A DNA stretch of 50,167 nucleotides from Candidatus Poribacteria bacterium (GTDB lineage: Bacteria > Poribacteria > WGA-4E > WGA-3G). Positions 26,341-36,600 of the stretch are shown in pieces. Position numbers and translations under genes: made by a program. Location: NCBI GenBank assembly GCA_022822085.1, contig JAJECK010000027.1:1-50167 (forward strand), written 5' to 3'. Positions within the stretch are counted from its first letter, which is position 1, and the number at the start of each line of letters is the position of its first letter. The notes beneath the pieces are model-generated. The model saw only the letters and a list, made by a program, of their open reading frames with translations, did not search any database and had not been told where the DNA came from.

Positions 26341-28503
26341 ATGAAAGTCAAACATTTTTTATTGATGTTACTGATTGGGTTTGGGATCCTTTTCTGTGTA
26401 ATCTTTCTAATTAAAAACCTAATTCAGCAAGTTAACGAAAGACAACGAACTTACGACAAATTTTTCTCAAATAATGATAATCCTGTTCCACATATACCCC
26501 GTAAGGTGGAGATACCAATTGAAATTCGACAGAAATTCGCTGCTGTTCCTGAAAAGCCCGTTCTCATCGCAGAGATCGCACAAGGTGATAGAATGGAGTC
26601 AGTCAAATTTTCTCCATCAAATCCTAATTTAGTAGTGAGTATTGGTAGCGATAAAAACTTTAAGAGTAAAGTCAAATTGTGGAATATTGACAAGCCGACT
26701 ACACCCTTAGCAGAATTCAGTGGAAATACAGCTTCATTCTCTCCTGATGGCAAAATACTTGCAATTTCTGATTTAGATTTAGATGATATTATGGCTCGTG
26801 TTAAATTATGGAATATCGCAGACATATCATTGATCAGCTCTTTACGTGTTTCTGCTTTTGCATCAGCTTACTCACCAAATGGAAATCACATAATAGTTGA
26901 AACTTTTGGTTTAGAATTATGGGATGTAAGTAATCCAACAAATCCTGTAGAAGCATTCAAGTTGAAGACTAAAAACTTTCAAGAGGATCATACATTTTCT
27001 ATAGATGGAAAACTAATGGCAACAGTAGAATCAATAACTGACATCGTTAATATCTGGGAGGTCAATGGGAATCATGTCAACAAGAAGAACTCAATTAATG
27101 TAATTGACGAAGAAGTTGGATGGATTGAGGCAATGCAGTTTTTACCTGATCCGAAGAATCCCATCCTTGCAATTGCAGATAACGATGAAGATATAAGATT
27201 ATATTATCCACCTGATTGGCAAAATTATAACACAATTCATGCTGGAAATGTCTATGATATTGCTTTTACTCCAGATGGAAAGACCATTATTAGTGGAGGT
27301 ACCAATGAGATCGAATTTTGGGCTGTGGAGAATGGAAACCGAATTACCTCAATAGAAGGATATTCCAGCTGGGTAAAGTGTGTTGATGTATCTGCTGATG
27401 GTAAGTATGTCGCTGCCGGTGGTAATGATGGTGTGATTCGTATCTGGGATATAACACACTTTTTACCTACAAGACAAAGTGTTATTCCAAATGTCGTAGT
27501 CCCGATTTACTTCTTACCCACCAACCGTCTACCTCAGACCGACATACCAGAGGAAATAGATAAAATCTTGAGAGATGTTCAAACATATTTTGCAGATGAA
27601 ATGGAACGACATGGCTATGGAAGAAAATCATTTGATTATGCAAAAAATAGTGACGGTTCTGCGAAGGTATATCTAATTGAAGGTAAAACAACTGATGAAT
27701 ACTATAATGTATTTTCAAATTCAAGGGTGAGGAAAGAAATTAGACAGCATTTTGATTCGTTTCACAATTTGTATTTCATCGTTGTGGACATAAGTGATGA
27801 AATTAAACCAAAAAGAAATATACCTACTCCTACTGAATTAGAACACATTAAATCTAAAATACAAGATCTTGAATTTAGTATAGGAAATATTGAGTTAACA
27901 CATAAGGAGGAGGAGATAATCCTAGAAACTTCACTCAGCAGTTACTCAAATTCTACTTTTGTTTCTAAATTTGCACAATCATTCGGTTTAAACCGTGATT
28001 ACAGGAACCCATCTTATCTGATGTCAAACAGTGCCCAGTCTAAACATTTATCCAATAGTAGTGCCGCGTGGCTAAACAAATGTAAGTTCTTTAATATCGA
28101 GAATAAATTTTTTAATGAACAAACTATAATTGAGGAACTTCCACGATCCAAAGAAAAAGCGAGATTTGAAGTAGAGGATGCTGATGGAATATATCAGGTT
28201 CGGTTATTAGTGACACCATCCAATGAAAACCCTCCACCAAGTTTTCAATGGAAGAGTGATCCTGTTCAAAACAAATCGGTTTGGGAAAAGCAATTTATGG
28301 GAAGATATGAAGTTTTACACGACTTCATGTTATTGAATGGCGAAAAGAAGGTGACGGTGGAATTGAATTATCCAAAATTTACGGAAGATATGGTTGAAAT
28401 ACATGTGTTGGATGGACTTGGAAACAGAGTCTATAAATACTTAGATCTAAATGGCAAAAGAGGAAATTCGATTGGATACTTACTACGTCGTATTTTTGAC
28501 TAA
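26341..28503 (+). CDS. Membrane-anchored WD40 protein with degenerate metzincin-like domain
   Basis: A 720-residue protein. Residues 5-28 are a membrane anchor. Residues about 70-380 carry WD40-type repeats (SFSPDGKILAISD, AFTPDGKTIISGG, DVSADGKYVAAGG with KLWNI, ELWDV, RIWDI strands), a single beta-propeller. Residues about 385-575 (from PIYFLPTNRLPQ) look like a zinc metalloprotease domain in which the HExxHxxGxxH site is replaced by VSKFAQSFGLNRD (541-553); the later Met-turn-like YLMS and the AAWLNKCKFFN helix remain. A C-terminal Ig-like beta domain follows. The domain is probably non-catalytic and may bind peptides. AAAGGAT precedes the start; the gene is 58 nt after the PBP gene. Confidence 0.82.
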   Translation: MKVKHFLLMLLIGFGILFCVIFLIKNLIQQVNERQRTYDKFFSNNDNPVPHIPRKVEIPIEIRQKFAAVPEKPVLIAEIAQGDRMESVKFSPSNPNLVVSIGSDKNFKSKVKLWNIDKPTTPLAEFSGNTASFSPDGKILAISDLDLDDIMARVKLWNIADISLISSLRVSAFASAYSPNGNHIIVETFGLELWDVSNPTNPVEAFKLKTKNFQEDHTFSIDGKLMATVESITDIVNIWEVNGNHVNKKNSINVIDEEVGWIEAMQFLPDPKNPILAIADNDEDIRLYYPPDWQNYNTIHAGNVYDIAFTPDGKTIISGGTNEIEFWAVENGNRITSIEGYSSWVKCVDVSADGKYVAAGGNDGVIRIWDITHFLPTRQSVIPNVVVPIYFLPTNRLPQTDIPEEIDKILRDVQTYFADEMERHGYGRKSFDYAKNSDGSAKVYLIEGKTTDEYYNVFSNSRVRKEIRQHFDSFHNLYFIVVDISDEIKPKRNIPTPTELEHIKSKIQDLEFSIGNIELTHKEEEIILETSLSSYSNSTFVSKFAQSFGLNRDYRNPSYLMSNSAQSKHLSNSSAAWLNKCKFFNIENKFFNEQTIIEELPRSKEKARFEVEDADGIYQVRLLVTPSNENPPPSFQWKSDPVQNKSVWEKQFMGRYEVLHDFMLLNGEKKVTVELNYPKFTEDMVEIHVLDGLGNRVYKYLDLNGKRGNSIGYLLRRIFD

Positions 28504-28579
28504 ATCAAACACAATACATGTTATACTATAGTAGATTTTGAAATTTTACCAATTCTAATTATTTTTGGACCATTCTTCC

Positions 28580-28654
28580 GTAGGTCGGGTAGAGGCACGA
28601 AACCCGACACGTATTGTGGTTGTCGGGTTTCGCTCACGCTCTACCCCGACCTAC
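28580..28654. repeat. REP-like palindrome
   Basis: An inverted repeat whose arms begin GTAGGTCGGGTAGAG and end CTCTACCCCGACCTAC; inner arms CGAAACCCGAC and GTCGGGTTTCG flank an 11-15-nt loop. GC-rich within an AT-rich gap, as expected for a repetitive extragenic palindrome or a decayed short element. It could terminate transcription of the WD40 gene. Confidence 0.65.
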
Positions 28655-28752
28655 ACTTAAATTCACGGATGTGAAAATAATTGCCCAAAAAATAGAAAAC
28701 TAAATAACCCTGCTATTTTCATATTATAATGGTTAAAATTCAATGTATGTGG

Positions 28753-28758
28753 TATAAT
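28753..28758 (+). promoter_or_regulatory. -10 box just before the 28767 gene
   Basis: A perfect TATAAT ends 8 nt before the ATG, with only a poor -35 (TGGTTA, 28730-28735, 17-nt spacer). No ribosome-binding site exists between it and the ATG, so transcription from it would give an almost leaderless mRNA. Confidence 0.35.
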
Positions 28759-28766
28759 TCTATATT

Positions 28767-29192
28767 ATGTCAAGTAATGAAAATGATTATGTATCATTAG
28801 TTAGAATACCGCGAAAATGGTTCAATGTATTTGTTGGAATTTTTTTAACACTTATCCTCACTAATACTTTTGTTGAAATAATAACTGATTGGAAATGGGA
28901 ATTACTTGGTGATACAATATTAACACAAATGGCAGTGTTAATGACACTTATAGTTGGTTGGTTTTTCATAATATCACATATATGGGAGTTCATCATGTTA
29001 GGTTATGCAAGAATCTTTAGAGATAAAGTATTTGCAGAAGGCGAAGCTAAAGGCGAAGCTAAGGGTGAAGCTAAACATCACCGTAAGGTACTTGAATGGA
29101 ATCATAGAAGAATACAAGCTGAAAAGGAAGGTAAGGAATTCACTGAACCTATACCTGAACCAACACAGATTAAAGAATCCGAAAAGTTATGA
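28767..29192 (+). CDS. Small two-helix membrane protein with GEAK repeats
   Basis: A 141-residue protein that I cannot assign to a named family. Two hydrophobic helices (about 19-40 and 52-76) are followed by a charged cytoplasmic tail. Three tandem copies of Gly-Glu-Ala-Lys (about residues 93-104) are encoded by a 12-nt DNA repeat (GGCGAAGCTAAA and variants, 29041-29075), likely prone to slippage. The tail is Lys/Glu/Pro-rich. No Shine-Dalgarno is visible. Function unknown; the reading frame is supported by clean membrane helices and a strong hairpin right after the stop. Confidence 0.7.
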   Translation: MSSNENDYVSLVRIPRKWFNVFVGIFLTLILTNTFVEIITDWKWELLGDTILTQMAVLMTLIVGWFFIISHIWEFIMLGYARIFRDKVFAEGEAKGEAKGEAKHHRKVLEWNHRRIQAEKEGKEFTEPIPEPTQIKESEKL

Positions 29193-29233
29193 TATAAAAT
29201 AGCGTGTAATTTTCATTACGCGTTATTTTATAT
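29192..29233. terminator. Strong bidirectional hairpin after the 28767 gene
   Basis: Arms ATATAAAATAGCGTGTAAT (29192-29210) and ATTACGCGTTATTTTATAT (29215-29233) pair over 19 bp with two G-U wobbles and a 4-nt loop (TTTC). The T-rich 3' arm can serve as a U-tract. It begins on the last base of the stop codon. Confidence 0.65.
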
Positions 29234-29364
29234 GTTATCCTACAAGTCAGAAACCATTTGCTGCATATATTAATCTTAGTGTTTGCTACACAAATTTTAC
29301 GCTCAAGCACACGCCAGCTCAGGTACAAATCCTTATAGTAATACAAAATAAATTCAGTGATATA

Positions 29365-31428
29365 ATGAGAGAACATTTTGACGCGCGCCCCACAATATCT
29401 CCAATCAATGTAAATCCAGAAATCCCTTCTAATCCCTTCGAGTTAGTCTCTGAATTTGATCCACAAGGCGATCAACCGCAAGCAATTGAAAAATTAACTA
29501 ACGGCATCTTACGCGGTGATAATGCACAGACACTTCTCGGTGTGACGGGATCTGGTAAAACATATACGATGGCGAATGTAATTCAGAATATCCAACGTCC
29601 AACACTTGTTATCTCACCAAACAAGACCTTATCCGCTCAACTTTACAATGAATTCAAATCCTTTTTCCCTCGCAATGCTGTCCACTATTTCGTCAGTGAT
29701 TATGAATACTACCAACCAGAAGCATATATCCCCTCTACAGATACCTTTATAGAGAAGGATGTTCGCATAAACGAGGAGATTACTCGAATGCGTCTTGCTT
29801 CTACTGCATCTTTAATGTCCCGGCGTGATGTTGTTATTGTAGCAAGTGTTTCATGTTTATACGGTTTGGGTTCGCCGCGTGAATTTGAAGGACAGAAGGT
29901 CGATTTAGAAATTGGGAAAATGATACGTCGAGATGAATTCTTACGTTCATTAGTTGATATTCAGTATGTCCGCAACGATGTGGATTTTTGGCAAGGCACA
30001 TTCAGAGTTCGGGGTGATGTGATTGAGGTATTTCCTGCTTATAGTGAAAGTGCCTTTCGTATTGAACTTTTCGGTGATGAAGTTGATAGAATCTGTGAAA
30101 TTGACACAACTACCGGTGAAATATCAGGTAAACAGAACACCCTTGAAATTTATCCTGCCAAACACTTTATGACAGATGCAGACATATTTGAAGAAGCATT
30201 AGTAAATATTGAACTTGAACTCCATGATCGTATTGCAACATTTGAGAAAGAGAATAAACTGTTAGAAGCTCAACGTATAGAACAACGAACACGTTTTGAT
30301 TTGGAGATGCTTCGTGAAGTTGGCTACTGTTCAGGGATTGAAAACTATTCACGCCACCTATCTGGATTGCAACCGGGTGAACCACCGTACTGTCTCCTCA
30401 ATTACTTTCCTGAAGATTTTCTCCTATTCATTGATGAATCCCATGTGACAATTCCTCAATTGAAAGGGATGTACCGTGGTGATCGCGCAAGAAAAACAAC
30501 TCTTGTTGAGTATGGATTCCGTTTGCCATCAGCATTAGACAACCGTCCCCTCAAGTTTGAAGAGGTAGAGGCGTATTGGGACCAAGTTATTTTTGTTTCT
30601 GCTACACCAGGTAAGTATGAGATCGAGGAGGAAGGTGGCGGGCAAATCGTTGAACAAATTATACGTCCCACAGGATTGATTGACCCACAAATTTCTGTGC
30701 ATCCAGTACGTGGACAGATTGATCATCTCATCGGCAAAATACATGAACGTGTAAAACAGAAACAACGCGTTCTTGTCACAACTCTAACAAAACGGATGGC
30801 AGAAGACTTAAGCGAGTATTTTATTGAAGCTGGAATCCGTGCAAACTACATGCATTCCGAAATAGATGTGTTTGATCGTGCACGCATTTTAAGACAACTC
30901 CGTGAAGGAGAGTTTGATGTACTCATTGGTATCAACCTATTACGTGAAGGACTTGATCTTCCTGAGGTTTCACTGGTTGCAATTTTGGATGCAGATCGTC
31001 CCGGTTTCCTCAGATCCGTTACTTCTTTGGTTCAAACCTCTGGACGTGCTGCTCGAAATGTTGATGGTGAAGTGCTACTGTATGGAGATACCATCACAGA
31101 AGCGATGGCTGAGGCTATTGCTGAGACACAACGAAGACGCGACATTCAACTTAAGTATAATGAAGAAAACGACATCACACCTGCAACTATTCAAAAAGCA
31201 ATTGAACAACTCATTTCTGAATCCACAGAGGAATACATCACCAGTAAACCTGAAGATATTGCTCCTGTCCCTGTAATTGAAGAAACTAAGGAAGAAGACA
31301 TAGTTGCAACAATAGACGATCTAACTCGTCAGATGCATAAAGCTGCAATAGACCTTGAATTTGAACTTGCAGCTTCATTACGCGATCAGATTACTGCACT
31401 AAAAGCAAAAATTCCCGGACTAAAATAA
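29365..31428 (+). CDS. uvrB: UvrABC excinuclease subunit B
   Basis: A 687-residue UvrB. The core starts at FELVSEFDPQGDQPQAI; Walker A is GVTGSGKT (59-66); the beta-hairpin that clamps damaged DNA is YYQPEAYIPSTDTFIEKD; the DEAD-like box is FIDESHVT; C-terminal helicase motifs include ATLTKRMAED-type and SGRAARN blocks; the UVR domain that contacts UvrC is at about 650-685. UvrB loads at lesions in nucleotide excision repair. The protein has about 25 residues before the usual start, and no ribosome site precedes ATG 29365; no in-frame ATG lies nearer the conserved core, so the start is uncertain. No uvrA or uvrC is adjacent. Confidence 0.95.
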   Translation: MREHFDARPTISPINVNPEIPSNPFELVSEFDPQGDQPQAIEKLTNGILRGDNAQTLLGVTGSGKTYTMANVIQNIQRPTLVISPNKTLSAQLYNEFKSFFPRNAVHYFVSDYEYYQPEAYIPSTDTFIEKDVRINEEITRMRLASTASLMSRRDVVIVASVSCLYGLGSPREFEGQKVDLEIGKMIRRDEFLRSLVDIQYVRNDVDFWQGTFRVRGDVIEVFPAYSESAFRIELFGDEVDRICEIDTTTGEISGKQNTLEIYPAKHFMTDADIFEEALVNIELELHDRIATFEKENKLLEAQRIEQRTRFDLEMLREVGYCSGIENYSRHLSGLQPGEPPYCLLNYFPEDFLLFIDESHVTIPQLKGMYRGDRARKTTLVEYGFRLPSALDNRPLKFEEVEAYWDQVIFVSATPGKYEIEEEGGGQIVEQIIRPTGLIDPQISVHPVRGQIDHLIGKIHERVKQKQRVLVTTLTKRMAEDLSEYFIEAGIRANYMHSEIDVFDRARILRQLREGEFDVLIGINLLREGLDLPEVSLVAILDADRPGFLRSVTSLVQTSGRAARNVDGEVLLYGDTITEAMAEAIAETQRRRDIQLKYNEENDITPATIQKAIEQLISESTEEYITSKPEDIAPVPVIEETKEEDIVATIDDLTRQMHKAAIDLEFELAASLRDQITALKAKIPGLK

Positions 31429-31436
31429 ACATTAAG

Positions 31437-31471
31437 TCTATCAATAAAATGAATGTCATTTGATTGATAGA
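31437..31471. terminator. Hairpin after uvrB
   Basis: TCTATCAAT + AAATGA pair with TCATTT + ATTGATAGA around an ATG loop, giving a stem of about 15 bp with one mismatch, 9 nt after the uvrB stop. There is no long T-run, so it is either a factor-dependent terminator or a 3' stabilising hairpin. Confidence 0.5.
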
Positions 31472-31552
31472 TGCCAACAACCTTTCTACATTGCAAATCT
31501 ACCATCCATAAAAAGAAAGAATAAAAACTAATACTTCCTGGAGAACTACACA

Positions 31553-33478
31553 ATGAAAAGGACTGTATTTCTGATATTCACTATTATGTTAGTAATTTAT
31601 TGGTTCATTCTGCTGGGTTTCACGCAATTAAGTAACCTACCTTTACCAGAGAATGCTGTGATGCGTCTCGGCAATGGATGGAGTACTTCAATAGATTATG
31701 CTTCTGATGGGAAACACATTGCCGTAGGAGGAAATAATGGTATTTGGATTCATGATGTTCAATCAGGTGAAGTTCTCAAGCTGTTAACAGACTATCAGAG
31801 TGATGTCTGGAGTGTTCGCTATAGTCCTGACGCAAGAATTTTGGCATGTGGTTGTTCTGACTCCACGGTGCAGCTTTGGGATATTGAGATAGGTGAACTG
31901 ATTAACAGACTCGTTGGGCATTCTGGGATTGTCTATAGTATCGCTTTCAGTCCTGATGGTATGACACTTGTAAGTGGAGCAACCGATGGCATTGTCCAGT
32001 TGTGGGATTTGATCACAGGAAAACAACTCAGTCTGTATATTGGGCATACTGACAAGATTAATAGCGTGACGTTCAGTCAGGATGGAAAGTTGGTTGCAAG
32101 TGGAAGTGATGACGGTACCGTTCGCGTATGGTCAATACAAACAGAAGTATCAAGTTCAAATAACAATCTAATTTGCTTCACGAGTGCACCTGTCAATAGT
32201 GTAATGTTCAGTCCAGATGCAAAGACAGTCGCAAGTGGTGGAAATGATATGAACATTGTCCTATGGGATACTAAAACAGGTAAATCTATCAGAACCTTTT
32301 CCGGGCACAGTGATTGGGTTCGTAGCATTGCCTTTAGTCCGGATGGAAAGTTACTCGCAAGCTGCAGTGATGACACAACTATACGACTGTGGAACGTAAA
32401 AAGAGGAGAACAACTACGGCTGCTTAAGGGACATACATCAAGGGTTGAGAACGTAGTTTTCAGTCCAAATGGGAAAACACTTGCAAGTGAGGGGTTAGAT
32501 GGAACGATTCGTCTATGGGATGTAGATTCAGGGAAACACCTTCGTATTTTCACCGAGTACCCGGATGTTATTTATAGTGTAACTTTCAACTCCGATGGTA
32601 ACGTATTGGCAAGTCGTGGTAAGGACAACACAATACGCCTGTGGGATTCAGGAACAGGTGAACAACTTCACAGAATTCCTCTGGCTTCAGATGAGGTGAA
32701 TTCATTCATAACTGGTCTAACCAATATTTCATTCAGTCCGGATGGAGATATATTGACAACTGGAAGAGGTAACGATACTGTTTTGATAACAGATTTTATG
32801 TCAGATAAAAACATCCCTTTAGATTCTAATAGAGACAATAGCATACGAACAATTTCAGGTCATATAGATTTGGTCAGATGTGTGGCATTCAACCCCGATG
32901 GAGATGTCCTTGCTACTGGGAGTGCTGATGGCACTATCAGAATATGGGATATACATTCAAGGCAAGAACTTCGGATGCTTGGCGCACATATACATTGGGT
33001 CAATTGTGTTGCATTTAGTCCGGATGGAAAAATACTTGCGTCAGGAAGCCTTGATAATACAGTCCGACTTTGGGATCCAAAAACAGGGGTACAACTTCAA
33101 ATCCTTGAAGGTCATACGAGTTCTGTTAATAGTATTGCCTTTGATCCGGATGGTCGAATCCTTGCAAGTGGGAGTAGTGATAACACAATTCGTTTATGGC
33201 ATCCAGAGTTTGGCGAGCACCTACACACCTTTACAGGTCATGCTGGACGGGTGCACAGTGTAGCATTTAGCCAAGATGGACAAACACTCGCATCTGGATG
33301 TGATGATACGACCGTCTATCTATGGAAGATGTTCACAGATAATCCACCCACGATCCTTACTGGACATAGCAGTATAGTATATAGTGTGACCTTTAGTCCA
33401 AAAGGTAATATACTCGCGAGCGGTAGTCTTGATGGCACAATACTATTTTGGGATTTAACCGCTTTAGATAAAGAATGA
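31553..33478 (+). CDS. Exported double WD40 beta-propeller protein
   Basis: A 641-residue protein with an N-terminal signal peptide or anchor (TVFLIFTIMLVIYWFILLGF) and then WD40 repeats to the very end. I count about 14 blades ending in LWD, IWD, LWN or similar strands, one of them degenerate (around residues 390-420, VLITDFM). That fits two seven-bladed propellers in tandem. No enzymatic domain is attached. It should be an extracytoplasmic protein-protein scaffold. TGGAG is 11 nt upstream of the ATG. The repeats are highly alike (SPDGKxLASGSxDxTIRLWD), suggesting recent internal duplication. Confidence 0.9.
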   Translation: MKRTVFLIFTIMLVIYWFILLGFTQLSNLPLPENAVMRLGNGWSTSIDYASDGKHIAVGGNNGIWIHDVQSGEVLKLLTDYQSDVWSVRYSPDARILACGCSDSTVQLWDIEIGELINRLVGHSGIVYSIAFSPDGMTLVSGATDGIVQLWDLITGKQLSLYIGHTDKINSVTFSQDGKLVASGSDDGTVRVWSIQTEVSSSNNNLICFTSAPVNSVMFSPDAKTVASGGNDMNIVLWDTKTGKSIRTFSGHSDWVRSIAFSPDGKLLASCSDDTTIRLWNVKRGEQLRLLKGHTSRVENVVFSPNGKTLASEGLDGTIRLWDVDSGKHLRIFTEYPDVIYSVTFNSDGNVLASRGKDNTIRLWDSGTGEQLHRIPLASDEVNSFITGLTNISFSPDGDILTTGRGNDTVLITDFMSDKNIPLDSNRDNSIRTISGHIDLVRCVAFNPDGDVLATGSADGTIRIWDIHSRQELRMLGAHIHWVNCVAFSPDGKILASGSLDNTVRLWDPKTGVQLQILEGHTSSVNSIAFDPDGRILASGSSDNTIRLWHPEFGEHLHTFTGHAGRVHSVAFSQDGQTLASGCDDTTVYLWKMFTDNPPTILTGHSSIVYSVTFSPKGNILASGSLDGTILFWDLTALDKE

Positions 33479-33486
33479 ATGATTGA

Positions 33487-33517
33487 ATTGTCTCTGATAC
33501 GGATCAACAGAGACAAT
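33487..33517. terminator. Hairpin after the double WD40 gene
   Basis: A 10-bp perfect inverted repeat, ATTGTCTCTG (33487-33496) and CAGAGACAAT (33508-33517), with an 11-nt loop, 8 nt after the stop codon. No strong U-tract follows. Confidence 0.5.
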
Positions 33518-33616
33518 AATATATACAAAGATACAAAGTTTTAGTTTCAAGGTATAAAACAAGTCCAGTAATAAAAATCGAGATATTGTAAGAATCCAAA
33601 ATAGGAGTATATTTAA

Positions 33617-36600
33617 ATGAAATATTTGAAAACATCTATTTTCGTAGTTGTTCTTGTGTTTGGTATTGTGTCTAACTACATAGGTCAACTTGATGCAGAC
33701 GAGATTAACGATGAAGGACTGCAAGCAGGCTTTCAAGAATTCATCAAAATGGCAAATGACTATGAGAATCAAAACAAAATTGACCAAGCTATAGACATAT
33801 ATGAACGAATTATAAAAGCAGATCCTAAAAACCAAGAATCTCACTCAAAACTTGCATCACTCTACACCCGAACAAATCAACATGAAAAGGCATCACAGAT
33901 CTGGGATAGACTGCTTGAAATTGACCCAGATAAAATAGATTACCAAGATAATTTGATTAATAGTCTACAAGCTGCCGGAAAACATAACGAGGCAATTGAC
34001 TTTGTGCAGGCATACATTCAAACACAACCAGATGTTGGAATCCATTACGCAAGACTGGCAAAACTATATGCGGACAATCAGAACGAAGATGAAGCAATCG
34101 CCAACTATGAAAAAGCAATTGAATTAAGATATTCTGACAAAGATACATATCTCAAAATTGCAGAACTCTATTTTGTTAAGGGTAATTTTGAGGGATCTGA
34201 AAAAGCATTGAAGAATGCCGTTCTATCCACTACATCTGAATGGGATCAACAGAATATTGAAAAACGCTTGATAAACCTATATCGTTATCAAGGCAATTTG
34301 GAACAGAAGCTAAAAGAGGCAGAAGATGATGGCAATATATCAGTCGAGATGCAAAAAGCACTTGGAGAAATCTACCTAAGTAATGGTGAATTTGAAAAAG
34401 CTGCTCAAGTCTATAGGAATGCACTTGATATGATAAATAACCCATACACAAGGAATAGAGTCACGGAAACATTGATCAAGGCTTACATAAAACAAGGAAG
34501 ATCAGATTTAGCAATAACATACTATGAATCTGAATCGATGAAGTTACCGAGAAATACATCAACAACTTCAACATACAGTACCTCAGGTATTACAACGACA
34601 TTTGGTGGGGATGATATTCGCAAAGCATTGATAAATGCCTATAAAAATCAAGGTAAACTTGATGAAATAAAATCTACTTTTAAAAGTAAATACGAAAAGG
34701 ATGCTTCTAATCCTACAATCATAGAAATGCTTGCCGAAATTTATTGGAATGCAGAAGAATACCAACAATCTGCTGAAGCATATCAACTTCTTAGCAAAGT
34801 AGAACCCAAAAACATCCGCAGTTTATATCTCGCTGCTGTTGCTTATAAAAAATGTAATCAACTTGATAAGGTGATGGGGATATTAAAACAAGTTGACACA
34901 GCACTTGCATCCGGCAGACATAGACGCGATACATCGTTCCTTGGTGCAATGGCAACAATCTGTAGAAATAACAAGATGTACGACACTGCGATTAAACTTG
35001 CAATTGATGCTATCACTGAAATAGAAAAAAGGAATGACAAATGGGGTTTGCAATATTACTATAGTATCCTTGCGAAGAGTTACCAAGGAGCAAAACAGTA
35101 TGAAAAAGCGTATAAGACATATCAAAAGGCAATTAAATATGATGAACACAATTCCATGAAAAGAACAGCAGAATCTGAAATGAAAAAAATAGCAAAAGAG
35201 GGGAAACTCTATGAAAAATGGATACCAGAACAGATTAAGAATGTAACGGAAAATCCAAACGATATAAAATATATCTTAGAACTTGCTGAAAGTTATGTGA
35301 TGAATGACAAGATTGAAGAGGCAGTTACCCTATATGAAAGACTTGCTGAACTTGATTCAAATAATCCTGAATGGTATAAAAAACTCGGTCACTATTATCA
35401 GACTATGCTGCCAAAAAGACGTGAAACAGGTGAAATACATGAAGGAACTGCCCTGACACTTAGTGGAAACGGTAGTTTCGTTGAAATTAATGACAGTGAG
35501 TCTTTAGATAAAATAACAGATCAAGTGACGGTGTCTGCGTGGATAAAACCTACCAGTTTTCCAAACAACTATGTACGAATTATTTTTAGAAGTGATGAAG
35601 AAAAGCAAAATTATAGACAACGTAGTTACATCCTTGTAATTAGATCTGATGGCAAACTTAAAATTTCTTCATCGCCAAAAGATGAGGGTTATGCTTCACT
35701 TTATTCTCTACCTGGTCTCATCAAACTCAATGAATGGACTCACATTGCGGGAGTCATTGATTCCAGGAAAGATTATATGAAGCTTTTCATTGATGGTAAC
35801 ATTGTCGGTCATAGACATTACAATGGACAAAATAGCTTCGTAAGTTGCCGTTTACCGCTACGTATAGGGGTTACACATATTCCTGACCAAGTTCAAGATA
35901 CTTCTTTCATAGGACAAATTGATGATGTGCGTGTATGGAACATACCACGTACTGAAGCAGAAATACGTGCTGATATGAACAAGCAGTTGAATGGAGATGA
36001 ACCTGGATTAGTCGGATACTGGAAATTTGATGAAGAGAAGGACGGTAGAATCTTTGATTCAACGCAAAATAAAAACGATGGTAATCTCATAGGAGATGCC
36101 AAAATTGCATCTTACTCACGGCCAATCCATGAGAGACCAAGGTCGGAACAGTTTGAAAAATCAATTAATGCGTACCAAATTGCAATTGGACTTGAGCCTT
36201 TATCCTATCAACTCTATGATAAATTAGCACAAACTTATGTCTTGGCTGGTGAGACAGCAAATGCGGAGGAAACGTATCAACGCGCATTAGATGAGCCACT
36301 AAAACAGAGTCAACACGATTCTGCTATTCGTGCTATTTCCAAACTTTATTCTGCAGATGAGATGGCTGACAAAATCATTCTTATTCTTGAAGGAATTGAA
36401 CCGAAAATGGAAAAGAGTGCTGTATTGTCCGAACTATTAGGTGCTAACTATAAAAAAGTGGGAGAAAATGAAAAATCTGAACATGCTTATGCAAAATGGT
36501 TGTCAATTCGACTGAAAGCACTGAATCGACAAAATAATGAGTATCAATATCGTAGTTTTGCTGTAGAACTCCTTAATAAGAATCTCTATCCTGAAACAGC

